Of a DNA stretch of 37,045 nucleotides, positions 23,346 to 31,539 are shown in pieces; the first letter of the stretch is position 1, and the number at the start of each line of letters is the position of its first letter. The notes under the pieces are model-generated. The model worked only from the letters and a program-made list of their open reading frames with translations, had not been told where the DNA came from and did not search any database. The translations under genes were made by a program, and so were the position numbers. This DNA is from an uncultured Erysipelotrichaceae bacterium (lineage in GTDB: Bacteria > Bacillota_I > Bacilli_A > RF39 > UBA660), in assembly GCA_902775285.1 (NCBI GenBank), contig CACYLI010000015.1, forward strand, positions 1-37,045. Reading direction: 5' to 3'.

Positions 23346-23708
23346 TTATATATATTTTAAATATTTAATAATTAAATTATTACTTTTAGTTTTATTTTTA
23401 ATTCCAATATATTTAAATTTACCATATTTTCTAATACTAAAAATATCATTTTCTTTTAAAATATATGAATTTTTAGTTAACACTTCATAATTAAGTATAA
23501 CTTCCTTATTTTTAATTTTATCAATTACTTTTTGCCTATTAGTTTTAATGATATGAGCAATTAGAGTATCTATTCTATTACTGCTAACTATTACTTCATT
23601 TTCTTCATATTTTCTTTCATAATCACTTAATAAATCAAGATTAATTTCTTCTAATTCAATTTTGTTATTACCTACATATAATAGATTATCTTTTATATAA
23701 TCTTTCAT
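23346..23708 (-). CDS. C-terminal part of a YlmH-like S4 RNA-binding protein
   Basis: 120 residues from the first in-frame ATG. Residues about 42-105 are an S4 domain (SSNRIDTLIAHIIKTNRQKV, then ILKENDIFSIRKYGKFKYIG), as at the end of B. subtilis YlmH, a ribosome-associated RNA-binding protein. The open frame continues upstream for 107 codons to a TAG at 24030, and that part also matches YlmH. If only this ATG is used, the N-terminal domain is lost. No ribosome binding site is evident before 23708, which argues against it as a genuine start. Confidence 0.6.
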   Translation of the reverse strand: MKDYIKDNLLYVGNNKIELEEINLDLLSDYERKYEENEVIVSSNRIDTLIAHIIKTNRQKVIDKIKNKEVILNYEVLTKNSYILKENDIFSIRKYGKFKYIGIKNKTKSNNLIIKYLKYI

Positions 23709-24038
23709 TTCACTTATTATATAAAAATAATACTTATCATTATCAATTATTATATCACCTACATAATTACTCTGAATATTTAATCCTAAAATACTACCTA
23801 AAATACTTTGATGTGTAAGTTTATTATATAATTTTATTTCAAATAAAGTAACATCTGGTTTAATAGAATAATATAGTATTACTTTTTCACTATCTTTATA
23901 TGGATAATAAACATTATAATTCTTTTTATTTAATTTTTTAGTTATATCTAAAAACTCTTTTCCATCTAAAAAATAAGTATATTTTTTAGATAAAATTCTA
24001 TCAATATTATTTATTGTTTTGTAATTATTCTATTTCAT
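23346..24038 (-). pseudogene. ylmH: Full-length ylmH-like gene with an amber codon at position 3
   Basis: Read from ATG 24038, which overlaps the TGA of the methyltransferase gene (ATGA), the frame is ATG AAA TAG and then 227 open codons to the stop at 23346. The open part matches YlmH from near its N-terminus (IDRILSKKYTYFLDGKEFLD, then LTHQSILGSILGLN, then GDIII) through the S4 domain. There is no other ATG, GTG or TTG in frame before 23708. So either the gene has just been inactivated, the TAG is a sequencing error, or initiation uses a rare codon such as ATT or ATA. TAG ends other genes here, so general recoding is unlikely. Confidence 0.7.
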
Positions 24039-24640
24039 TTTTTACCTATAAAAATTAAATAATCTTTTTTCTTATTAAATCTAATAGTTTCTTCTTCTCT
24101 AACTAATAAAACGCAGAAATCTTTTAAATATTTATTTATATCTTCTATATCAAATAATCTAATATATTTATCATTACTTAAATAATAATGATGTGATATT
24201 TCTTTAATATGATCTTTAATAAAATCATATGCTTTTATGGAATTAACTGAGCCTATAAATATACCTTCTTTTTTAAGTATCCTTTTTATCTCACTGATTA
24301 AAGAAGTAGTTGTTTTATCATCAAAATAATGAATAGAAAGACTTGCAAATACTATATCAAAAGTATTATTTTCAAATGGAAGATGTTCACTCATATCAAG
24401 ATGTACTACATTTGGATTAAATTCTTTTACTTTATTTAGTGCAATTTTGGATATATCACTTGAAATAACATCATAACCGCATGCCATAAAGTATTTTGTA
24501 TAATTACCAATACCACAACCTAAATCTAATAGTTTTCCATCTTTAGGTAAATAATCCATATATTCTAATATCCATAAATCATCTTCTAGTTTATCATTAA
24601 TATGTTTTTCCCAATATTTATCTTCTTTAAAATAATTCAT
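24035..24640 (-). CDS. Class I SAM-dependent methyltransferase
   Basis: 201 residues. Rossmann methyltransferase with motif I LLDLGCGIGNYTKYF, motif II acidic loop (VISSDIS) and post-motif VFASLSIHYFDD. Substrate unknown; it resembles small-molecule and UbiE/Methyltransf_11-type enzymes. AAGGAG lies just before the ATG, nine bases after the phosphatase gene. Last intact gene of a three-gene operon, and its TGA overlaps the ATG of the ylmH-like gene. Confidence 0.9.
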   Translation of the reverse strand: MNYFKEDKYWEKHINDKLEDDLWILEYMDYLPKDGKLLDLGCGIGNYTKYFMACGYDVISSDISKIALNKVKEFNPNVVHLDMSEHLPFENNTFDIVFASLSIHYFDDKTTTSLISEIKRILKKEGIFIGSVNSIKAYDFIKDHIKEISHHYYLSNDKYIRLFDIEDINKYLKDFCVLLVREEETIRFNKKKDYLIFIGKK

Positions 24641-24649
24641 TTTTTCTCC

Positions 24650-25099
24650 TTAATACCCTAAATATTTAATAAATGCATTTATTCCTTCATCTATATCTTG
24701 ATAGCATTTTTCAAAATTATGTGTATACCATGGATCACTTATATCTCTTTGGTTACCAGTAAAATCAAGTAATCTAAAAACTTTATGGTCTTTATCTATA
24801 ACAATTCTATTTATGTGATATATATTTGATTTTTCCATACATATAATATAATCAAAATTATCATAATCTTCTTTTGTCATTTTTCTTGCTCTTTTTTTAC
24901 TACAATCAATATTTAAATTATTTAATATTTTTTTAGTTCCATAATGTACTTCATTTCCGTTTTCTTCTTCACTAGTACCAGCACTTTCGATATAAAAATT
25001 ATCATCAATATTTAATTTTTTAACTTTATCTTTTAATAAATACTCTGCCATTGGACTTCTACATATATTTCCAAGACATACAAATAAAACTTTAATCAT
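24650..25099 (-). CDS. Low-molecular-weight protein tyrosine phosphatase
   Basis: 149 residues. The signature loop C(X)5R is VCLGNICRS, with Cys8 the nucleophile and Arg14; the general acid Asp is in SDPWY near residue 118. Full length and probably active. Starts two bases after the upstream gene stop, with weak GGAAG, so translation is coupled. Such phosphatases often counter a tyrosine kinase in capsule control, but no kinase is nearby; an arsenate reductase role is less likely because the second and third redox cysteines are not evident. Confidence 0.93.
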   Translation of the reverse strand: MIKVLFVCLGNICRSPMAEYLLKDKVKKLNIDDNFYIESAGTSEEENGNEVHYGTKKILNNLNIDCSKKRARKMTKEDYDNFDYIICMEKSNIYHINRIVIDKDHKVFRLLDFTGNQRDISDPWYTHNFEKCYQDIDEGINAFIKYLGY

Positions 25100-25101
25100 T
25101 A

Positions 25102-25545
25102 TTAACTTCCATTATATTCTTTTAAGAAACTATCTAGTTCACTCAAATCATTAAATATATTTTCAAAAATATTATAAAGAGAGTCAGTTGCGTCATATTC
25201 ACCTACAGCATAACATTTTTTATTTAATCCATATGCTATTCCTGCTTCAATATGTCCAGATGATCCTGCAGGTAAAACCAATAAAAAGTTTTTAGAGTTT
25301 TTTTCATTATCCAAGTCATCATTAAATATTTTTTTAACTATATCACTTTTTAATGATAAACTTTCAAATTCTTTTTGCTTTTCTTCAGTACTTTGACTTT
25401 CATTTCCATATAAGTTCATAGTTTCATCATTTTTTAAAAAACAATAATAAGATATATTATATTTATCAAATAAATCACAAACACTTAAAATATAATCTTT
25501 ATTTCTTGTTCTTCCTGCTATAAAAAATTCATATTTGAAATTCAT
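25102..25545 (-). CDS. Nucleoside 2-deoxyribosyltransferase-like protein
   Basis: 147 residues from ATG 25545, which follows GGAGG five bases upstream; an earlier in-frame codon overlaps that site. Segments FFIAGRTRNKDYI at the N-terminus and LVLPAGSSGHIEAGIAYGLN with the later KKCYAVGEYD fit the Nuc_deoxyrib_tr/YtoQ-like fold (nucleotide-binding start, Ser-Gly-His-Ile-Glu active region). Members exchange bases on deoxyribose or hydrolyse nucleotides. First gene of the operon with the phosphatase and methyltransferase. The activity is inferred from the fold only. Confidence 0.75.
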   Translation of the reverse strand: MNFKYEFFIAGRTRNKDYILSVCDLFDKYNISYYCFLKNDETMNLYGNESQSTEEKQKEFESLSLKSDIVKKIFNDDLDNEKNSKNFLLVLPAGSSGHIEAGIAYGLNKKCYAVGEYDATDSLYNIFENIFNDLSELDSFLKEYNGS

Positions 25546-25605
25546 ATTTACCTCCAAACATAAAAATATCATAAATAAATATTACCATATTTTATTTGTC
25601 TGTAC

Positions 25606-25641
25606 AATTTAAAAAGTTGATATAAATCTATATATCAACTT
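25606..25641 (-). terminator. Terminator of the InlB-repeat gene
   Basis: AAGTTGATATA (25614-25624) and TATATCAACTT (25631-25641); the T-run on the minus strand lies below 25614. Confidence 0.8.
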
Positions 25642-25655
25642 TTAAATCCAATAAA

Positions 25656-26750
25656 TTATTTTTTCATCCAACCAGCATATAATGTTGTTCCATTTGGCAT
25701 AGCATAAATTTTATTAATATCATATTCAGAAGTATTTCTTCTTTCTTTTGCTCCAAATGTTTTCCAATGAGTATATAATCTATTTGTATCATATCCATAT
25801 GCTTTTTTTAAATCAGGATAATAATCAGCATAATATTTCATAGGGTTATCTTTATATTCTTCTGAGAACCATCCCATAAAATAATATCCATCTTTTTTAG
25901 GGGTACATAATTTACCCAATGTTGAACCAATAACATATGTTCTTGATTCATTACAATTTTGTCCACCATTATTATCAAGTTTATAATTACCAAGCTTAAT
26001 CCATCCTGCATATAGTTCAAAATCTCCTTCGCCAGTAATAACATCATTAACTTGATATTCTGATATTCTTCTTCCTTCACTCATTCCATGATTAACCCAA
26101 TGCTCATATAATTTTGAATAATCATATCCATATGCTTTCTTCAAGTCTACATGTTTATCACTATAATACATTAATGGATTTGAAGCATATTCTGCTGAAT
26201 ACCATCCTAAAAATTGATATCCATTTCTTGCTGGAGTACATAAATCTGTAATTACTCCATTTTCAGCAATTTTTTGATTATTACATCCAGTTCCACCATT
26301 ATTATTAAACTTAACATTTGGAATTTTAATCCATCCTGCATATAGTTCAACATTATCATTTCCTTCTATAACATCTCCAGCTTGATACTCAGCAACTCTT
26401 CTATTTTCTTTTTTACCACTTCTCATCCAATGAGAATATAATTTATCAGAATCATATCCATATGCATTTTTTAAATCAGGATATTTGTCACTATAATACA
26501 TTAATGGATTAGAAGCATAATTTGATGAAAACCATCCAACGAATGCATATCCTTTTCTTTTTGGTACACATAATTCATCAATACTTCCATTACTACTAAT
26601 CTTAGTTGTAGTACAGCCACTTCCACCATTATTATTATACTTTATTCTTCTACCACTAAATAATAGAAAATAAACTAAAACAGCTACTACCAAAAATATC
26701 CCTACAATTAAAAAAATTACACTCTTTGTCTTACTAGACTTCTCTCGCAC
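25656..26750 (-). CDS. Membrane-anchored surface protein with three InlB-type repeats
   Basis: 364 residues. Start chosen at GTG 26750, six bases after AGGTG; GTG 26759 overlaps that site. Short basic head, membrane helix (about 10-32), then three tandem units of about 109 residues. Each unit begins like an InlB B-repeat (NNNGGTGC, then LC, then GYxFxGW), is interrupted by a module with the NPLMYYSDKYPDLKNAYGYD pattern ending LYxHW and GRR, and closes with ELYAGWIK. Each unit has two Cys placed to form a disulfide. No sortase motif; it is anchored by the N-terminus. Single gene with no evident partner. Confidence 0.85.
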   Translation of the reverse strand: MREKSSKTKSVIFLIVGIFLVVAVLVYFLLFSGRRIKYNNNGGSGCTTTKISSNGSIDELCVPKRKGYAFVGWFSSNYASNPLMYYSDKYPDLKNAYGYDSDKLYSHWMRSGKKENRRVAEYQAGDVIEGNDNVELYAGWIKIPNVKFNNNGGTGCNNQKIAENGVITDLCTPARNGYQFLGWYSAEYASNPLMYYSDKHVDLKKAYGYDYSKLYEHWVNHGMSEGRRISEYQVNDVITGEGDFELYAGWIKLGNYKLDNNGGQNCNESRTYVIGSTLGKLCTPKKDGYYFMGWFSEEYKDNPMKYYADYYPDLKKAYGYDTNRLYTHWKTFGAKERRNTSEYDINKIYAMPNGTTLYAGWMKK

Positions 26751-26878
26751 TACCAACACCTACTCTCTATTGTCAATTCTATCATTTTTTAATTATTCAA
26801 TCAACTATTTTTTAAATTTTTAGTCTTTCATATTAAATAGTATTATTCATAAAGCTTATATGTTTTATTTACATATCA

Positions 26879-27487
26879 TTAATCATTTATATTAATTTCT
26901 TTATCATCAATATATTTATTTTTTGCATAGAATATAATTCCTTTTGCTTCATATTCCACTCTATCTTTTGAAACTTTACTATTCTGCCAATTGTTTTTAG
27001 ATACTGGACTGTTTTCATTATAACAATAACTATATTTAATCCATTTTGGCATATACCTACTTAAAGTCAGACTTAATCTTTGAATATGAAATGGAGAAGA
27101 TACTATTATTAATCTATTAATATTTTGTAAAAGAAATTTTCTTTCTAATACTAGCATTGAACATAAAATATTTTCTGTTGTATTATTTGATTCTTCTTCA
27201 GTTAATATTGCACTTTCTGGTATACCTTGTGATAGTGCTTTTTCTTTCATAATTTTAGCTTCTGATATATTGCCATCTTTTCCCTTACCACCAGTAAAAA
27301 GAATATAAGAAGCTCTTTTGTTGTTATATAATTCAATTGCTAATTTCAATCTTTCATCTAAATCTTTTTTACTACCAAATACCCATATACATTCTCCTAT
27401 CATACCATCATCTTTAGGTATATCAAATAATATTTTATTAATATCTTTTTCATTTAAATTATTTTCATCTATTTTTGATAATAACAT
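26879..27487 (-). CDS. YdcF-like (DUF218) family protein
   Basis: 202 residues. Matches the DUF218/YdcF/ElyC fold: IWVFGSKKDLDERLK at the start, ILFTGGKGKDGNISEA, a Glu-rich SNNTTENILCS segment and LIIVSSPFHIQRL. Family members act in envelope polysaccharide metabolism or bind nucleotides; the substrate is unknown. Unlike ElyC or SanA it has no N-terminal membrane helix, so it is cytoplasmic. Starts three bases after the rlmD-like gene, with AAAGGAAA inside it, so it is co-translated. Confidence 0.82.
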   Translation of the reverse strand: MLLSKIDENNLNEKDINKILFDIPKDDGMIGECIWVFGSKKDLDERLKLAIELYNNKRASYILFTGGKGKDGNISEAKIMKEKALSQGIPESAILTEEESNNTTENILCSMLVLERKFLLQNINRLIIVSSPFHIQRLSLTLSRYMPKWIKYSYCYNENSPVSKNNWQNSKVSKDRVEYEAKGIIFYAKNKYIDDKEININD

Positions 27488-27490
27488 AAG

Positions 27491-28660
27491 CTATTTCCTT
27501 TCTAATACACAGATACACTCAACATGCTTTGTTCTTGGGAACATATCTACAGAACTAATTGTTTTTAAATTATAATTATTTAATACATCTATATCTCTTT
27601 TTAATGTATTTGGATTACAAGAAATATATAATACTTGTTTACTTTTAGAATTATTTAAAAAACTAATTACATCTTTTGATAGACCACTTCTAGGAGGATC
27701 TACAATTATAGTATCAAAAGATCCTTTAATATTTTTAGCATCATCACAAATAAATTTAATATTTTTAATATTATTTAGTTCTTTATTTATATTAGCATTC
27801 TTAATAGCATCTTTATTAATTTCTAAACCAGTAATATTTTTAAATTTCTTATTCATCCATATACCAATTGTCCCAGTACCACAATATAAATCTAATAAAC
27901 TATTAGAATTTGATATATTATTTAATGCTTCATTATAAATACTAATCATTCCTTCTTTATTAACTTGATAAAAACTATTTGGATATATACTAAATTTATA
28001 ATCTAAAACATTATCAATTAAATATTTTTCACCTTTAATATATTTATCATTTATATACAAAGAATCACAATTTATACTTTCTATATCTAATGAATTCTTA
28101 TTGCTTTTAATATTAATCATTATTTTATCATTAATACATCTAATCATTATTTCATTTATATCTTTTAAATTATAATTTTTAATTTCATTTATTTTAAGGT
28201 TTATTTTAGGATTTAAGAGTAAACAATTATCTATTTCACATAAAGAGTGTGTTTTATCATTAAAATAGCCTAATTTGCCGTTTAAAACATGTAATGTAAC
28301 TTTATTTCTATAATTATTAATATTAAATGTATTTAAATAATTTATTTTTTTATTAAATAATTTTTCTAAGTATCTTTTTTTAATAACTCTCTCATTATCA
28401 TATGTTGTATGTAAAAAATTACAACCACCACATAAATTATAATAAGGACATTTTTCTTTAATCCTGTATTCACTTGATTCTATTATTTTATTAATTCTAC
28501 CAATAGAATAGTTTTTTTTAATTTGTTCAATTATAATTTCAATTTTTTCACCTAATAATGCATTTTTAATAAAAATAACAAAATTATTAATTTTAGCTAC
28601 TCCATTACCTATGTTATCTTCATCAATTATTTCAACTAAATACTTATCATTTATTTTCAT
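27491..28660 (-). CDS. rlmD: 23S rRNA (uracil-5-)-methyltransferase, RlmD/RumA family
   Basis: 389 residues. Methylates C5 of uracils in 23S rRNA (RlmD, or both sites as in RlmCD). N-terminal TRAM-like domain (about 1-55), iron-sulfur cysteines CPYYNLCGGC plus a later Cys, SAM motif LYCGTGTIGIWM, motif DPPRSGL and the catalytic Cys in YISCNPNTL. Start: ATG 28660 follows GGAG by six bases; ATG 28672 is also in frame, and an extended -10 (TGATATAAT ending at 28679) would put the RNA start right there. So the leader is about 12 bases long or the message is leaderless. Two-gene operon with the YdcF-like gene. Confidence 0.93.
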   Translation of the reverse strand: MKINDKYLVEIIDEDNIGNGVAKINNFVIFIKNALLGEKIEIIIEQIKKNYSIGRINKIIESSEYRIKEKCPYYNLCGGCNFLHTTYDNERVIKKRYLEKLFNKKINYLNTFNINNYRNKVTLHVLNGKLGYFNDKTHSLCEIDNCLLLNPKINLKINEIKNYNLKDINEIMIRCINDKIMINIKSNKNSLDIESINCDSLYINDKYIKGEKYLIDNVLDYKFSIYPNSFYQVNKEGMISIYNEALNNISNSNSLLDLYCGTGTIGIWMNKKFKNITGLEINKDAIKNANINKELNNIKNIKFICDDAKNIKGSFDTIIVDPPRSGLSKDVISFLNNSKSKQVLYISCNPNTLKRDIDVLNNYNLKTISSVDMFPRTKHVECICVLERK

Positions 28661-28691
28661 AACAAACTCCATAATAAAATTATATCAAAAT

Positions 28692-28724
28692 CTTAAATAA
28701 AAAAGAAAGTATATTCACTTTCTT
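28692..28724 (-). terminator. Terminator of the xerD-deoB operon
   Basis: AAGAAAGT (28703-28710) and ACTTTCTT (28717-28724); minus-strand T-run at 28702-28692. The stem includes the deoB stop codon. Confidence 0.8.
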
Positions 28725-29872
28725 AATTCATCAAATATACTAGTTCCTACTCCAATAGTATTTTTTATATTAAAATTATCTAATATAGTAGCACCAATAT
28801 CTGCAAATGTAGATCTATCTTCTAACATTTTACCTTTTTTAAATATTGGACTATATATTAATATTGGAATCATTTCTCTAGTATGATCACTTCCTTTAAA
28901 AGTAGGATCACAACCATGATCAGCAGTAATAATTATTAAATCATCTTTCTTTAGATTTTTTAAAAATATTGGTAAATAATAATTAAACTCCTCTAAACAT
29001 TTTAAATAACCTTCTCTATCTCTCCTGTGACCATATAAAGTATCAAAATCATTAAAATTTGCCCATAATAATCCAGAAAAATCTCCTTTAGCAAAATCAA
29101 TTAATTTCATCATACAATCAATATTATCATTAGTTTTAATATTAACATCAATACTTTTATGATTAAACATATCTGAAATTTTACCAATTGTTATTGTCTT
29201 TACTCCATTTCTACTTAATAAATCAAGCATATTAATTGGAGGATCTAAAGAAAAATCTTTTCTTTTATTTGTTCTAACAAAAGATCCAACTTTTCCAGTA
29301 AAAGGTCTTGCTATAATTCTAACAATTTTATATTCATCATCTTTTGTAATATCTCTTATCTTTTGACATATTTCATATAATTCTTCTACAGGAATTACTT
29401 CTTCATGACTAGAAACTTGTAACACTGAATCACTTGATGTATATATTATTGGAGCACCTGTTTTTATATGCATTTCTCCTAAGTCATTTATTATTTTTAC
29501 TCCATCACTTTTAACATTTCCTATTACTTCTCTATTAATTGCACGTTGTATTTTAGATATTAATTCAAGAGGAAATCCATCTGGATATGTTTTATATGGA
29601 TTATTTGAAACAATTCCCATCATTTCATAATGTCCACTTAAAGAATCTTTTTGTTGATTTAATGGACTTGCTTTCATATACAGTCCCCTTGTATTTTTTT
29701 CTTCCTTACCAATTAATGTAGTTAATCCAAGTTTTTCAAGTACATCTAAATTATATGCATCCCCTATTGTATGAAGTAAAGTATTAGCTTTTTCATCTCC
29801 AAATTTATATGCATCTTTTGTATATCCTACACCTAAACTATCTAATACTATTAAAAATACTCTTTTAAACAT
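28715..29872 (-). CDS. deoB: Phosphopentomutase
   Basis: Converts (deoxy)ribose-1-phosphate to the 5-phosphate in nucleoside salvage. 385 residues, full length for this alkaline-phosphatase-superfamily enzyme. Metal-site segments: FLIVLDSLGVGY at the start, ADHGCDPTF and DHTREMIPIL near the end. AAGGAG overlaps the xerD stop, with three bases between stop and ATG, so the two are coupled. The same order xerD (ripX)-drm occurs in B. subtilis, which supports both calls. No nucleoside phosphorylase follows here. Confidence 0.96.
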   Translation of the reverse strand: MFKRVFLIVLDSLGVGYTKDAYKFGDEKANTLLHTIGDAYNLDVLEKLGLTTLIGKEEKNTRGLYMKASPLNQQKDSLSGHYEMMGIVSNNPYKTYPDGFPLELISKIQRAINREVIGNVKSDGVKIINDLGEMHIKTGAPIIYTSSDSVLQVSSHEEVIPVEELYEICQKIRDITKDDEYKIVRIIARPFTGKVGSFVRTNKRKDFSLDPPINMLDLLSRNGVKTITIGKISDMFNHKSIDVNIKTNDNIDCMMKLIDFAKGDFSGLLWANFNDFDTLYGHRRDREGYLKCLEEFNYYLPIFLKNLKKDDLIIITADHGCDPTFKGSDHTREMIPILIYSPIFKKGKMLEDRSTFADIGATILDNFNIKNTIGVGTSIFDELRK

Positions 29873-29875
29873 AAT

Positions 29876-30772
29876 TTACTCCTTAGTACTTCTATTAAAG
29901 TACTCATTGTAGTTATCTTTTATGACATTATTAGCTAAGTGTGTGTATATTTCGGTTGTAACTACATTTTCATGTCCAAGTAATTCTTGAACACTTCTTA
30001 TATCAGCTCCACATTCAATCATATGAGTCGCAAAACTATGTCTTAAAATATGTGGTGTTATTTCTTTATCTATTCCTTGATTCTTGGCAACATTACCAAT
30101 CATTTTATATAATCCTTGTCTTGTAATTCTTTTACCATGATTATTTAAAAATAAAGCATCTGTTTGTTTTTGATTTTTAACAAATAATAAGTTTCTATAT
30201 TCATTTATATATAAATCTAAATAATTAACTGCTATTTTTGATAAAGGAACTATTCTTTCTTTACTTCCTTTTCCAAATACATTAATAATCATATTATTCA
30301 AATCTACATTATTTAAATCTAAATTAATTAATTCTGTGGCTCTAAGACCAGTAGAATATAAAACTTCAAGCATAGTTTTATTTCTATAATCAAATGCGTT
30401 TTCCAAATTAATATCAAGCAATCTATCTACTTCTTCTATAGTTAAATACTTAGGTAATCTTTTTTTTCTTTTTAAGCTTTCAATATCTTCAGCTACATTA
30501 ACAAATCCCTTATATATAGATAAATACTTAAAAAAACTTTTAATACTAGCAATTATTCTATTAATAGAACTTTCATTATAAGTGTCTAATATAGAAACAA
30601 TATATTTATCAATATCATTTTTAGATATATCCTCTATTTCTTTTGAAGTATAACTCAAAAAGAATCTAATATCTCTAATATAAGATTCTATTGTATTACT
30701 AGAATAATTTTTATCAATCTTTAAATAATCACTAAAATCATCTAAAAACTCTTTATTATCAATTTCTATCAT
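29876..30772 (-). CDS. xerD: Tyrosine recombinase XerD
   Basis: 298 residues. Resolves chromosome dimers at dif with XerC near the septum. N-terminal SAM-like DNA-binding domain (about 1-90), then the catalytic domain: Arg in YSTGLRATEL, HILRHSFATHM, LGHENVVTTEIYTH, with the Tyr nucleophile in the last motif. The call XerD rather than XerC rests on the neighbour deoB, as in B. subtilis. TATAAT (30784-30779) ends six bases before the ATG, and no ribosome binding site is visible, so the mRNA looks leaderless. A dif-like site is at 13904 in this window. Confidence 0.92.
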   Translation of the reverse strand: MIEIDNKEFLDDFSDYLKIDKNYSSNTIESYIRDIRFFLSYTSKEIEDISKNDIDKYIVSILDTYNESSINRIIASIKSFFKYLSIYKGFVNVAEDIESLKRKKRLPKYLTIEEVDRLLDINLENAFDYRNKTMLEVLYSTGLRATELINLDLNNVDLNNMIINVFGKGSKERIVPLSKIAVNYLDLYINEYRNLLFVKNQKQTDALFLNNHGKRITRQGLYKMIGNVAKNQGIDKEITPHILRHSFATHMIECGADIRSVQELLGHENVVTTEIYTHLANNVIKDNYNEYFNRSTKE

Positions 30773-30829
30773 AAATTAATTATAAAACAAATATTAAAAA
30801 TTTAATATATTATTTAACACAAGTTTACA

Positions 30830-30861
30830 TAATAATATAAAACGACTTATATAAAGTCGTT
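30830..30861 (-). terminator. Terminator of the Gln-Thr tRNA unit
   Basis: AACGACTT (30841-30848) and AAGTCGTT (30854-30861), with A-rich DNA at 30830-30840 giving the minus-strand T-run. Same ACGACTT stem as at 6116 and 7313. Confidence 0.75.
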
Positions 30862-30873
30862 TATTCTTTTAAT

Positions 30874-30950
30874 TGGTGCTGAAAAAGGGAATTGAACCCC
30901 CAACCTGATGATTACGATTCATCTGCTCTACCTAGTTGAGCTATTTCAGC
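30874..30950 (-). tRNA. tRNA-Thr (anticodon CGT)
   Basis: Acceptor GCTGAAA/TTTCAGC, discriminator A, encoded CCA, anticodon stem GATGA/TCATC with loop ATCGTAA, so anticodon CGT reading ACG. Its ACCA end fits the TGGT bulge of the T-box at 1045. Confidence 0.95.
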
Positions 30951-30951
30951 A

Positions 30952-31026
30952 TGGTTGCCCTGATAGGATTCGAACCTATGCATGCTGGAGTCAGAGTCCA
31001 GAGCCTTACCACTTGGCCACAGGGCA
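30952..31026 (-). tRNA. tRNA-Gln (anticodon CTG)
   Basis: Acceptor TGCCCTG/CAGGGCA, encoded CCA, anticodon stem CTGGA/TCCAG with loop CTCTGAC, so anticodon CTG reading CAG. One base separates it from tRNA-Thr. Confidence 0.95.
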
Positions 31027-31042
31027 ATTTAATAACATATTA

Positions 31043-31071
31043 ATTATAACCTTCTTTATAAAAAATATCAA
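31043..31071 (-). promoter_or_regulatory. Promoter of the Gln-Thr tRNA unit
   Basis: Minus strand: TTGATA (31071-31066), 17-bp spacer, TATAAT (31048-31043). Confidence 0.8.
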
Positions 31072-31073
31072 TT

Positions 31074-31094
31074 AAAAAAATCCCTAAGGATTTT
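31074..31094 (-). terminator. Terminator of tmRNA
   Basis: AAAATCC (31077-31083) and GGATTTT (31088-31094), with a T-run on the minus strand. It begins about ten bases after the tmRNA 3' end. Confidence 0.75.
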
Positions 31095-31104
31095 ACATTC
31101 TCAT

Positions 31105-31457
31105 TGGTGGAGCTGAGGAGTAGCGAACTCCTGTCCAAAATAAGTTTTACAAGAAAATCTACAAGTTTAGTTGGTTTTTATACTCAAATAATAACGTAGA
31201 TTGCCAACTTCTATTATTATTCAAAGTTTATTAATTATTCGTTATAAGCCATAAACATACTTATAATATAGTTCACTTTATAACTCCCTACTAAAACCTC
31301 GTGAACAAAAGATTAAAGAGGAAGACCTACATACCTAAATTAGGCAAAAGCAGGTGTAAATTCGTAATCGTTTCCGACTATTTTATTTTTGCATTTAAAG
31401 TATGCCTACTACTTGCATTCTATAAAAACAATTTTTTTGTCGAATCAATGCAGCCCC
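31105..31457 (-). ncRNA. ssrA: tmRNA (ssrA)
   Basis: Rescues stalled ribosomes. The tRNA-like ends are clear: 5' GGGGCTG pairs with 3' CAGCTCC, followed by ACCA, and a T-arm with GTTCGC. The tag frame follows AATAGTC and begins with GGA at 31375: GNDYEFTPAFA, stop TAA at 31342-31340. With the alanine from the charged tRNA the tag is 12 residues and ends AFA rather than the usual LAA. Promoter: extended -10 TGTTATAAT at 31479-31471. Length about 353 bases. Confidence 0.95.
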
Positions 31458-31504
31458 ATATGTGAAACTAATTATAACATAAAAATCATAAAAAAGCTAG
31501 TTTA

Positions 31505-31533
31505 TTGACAATTTATATAATATTTCATACAAT
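31505..31533 (+). promoter_or_regulatory. Consensus promoter abutting the start codon at 31540
   Basis: TTGACA (31505-31510), 17-bp spacer, TACAAT (31528-31533). The ATG lies six bases after the -10 box, where the RNA itself should start. Divergent from the tmRNA promoter 30 bases away. Confidence 0.85.
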
Positions 31534-31539
31534 AAATAT

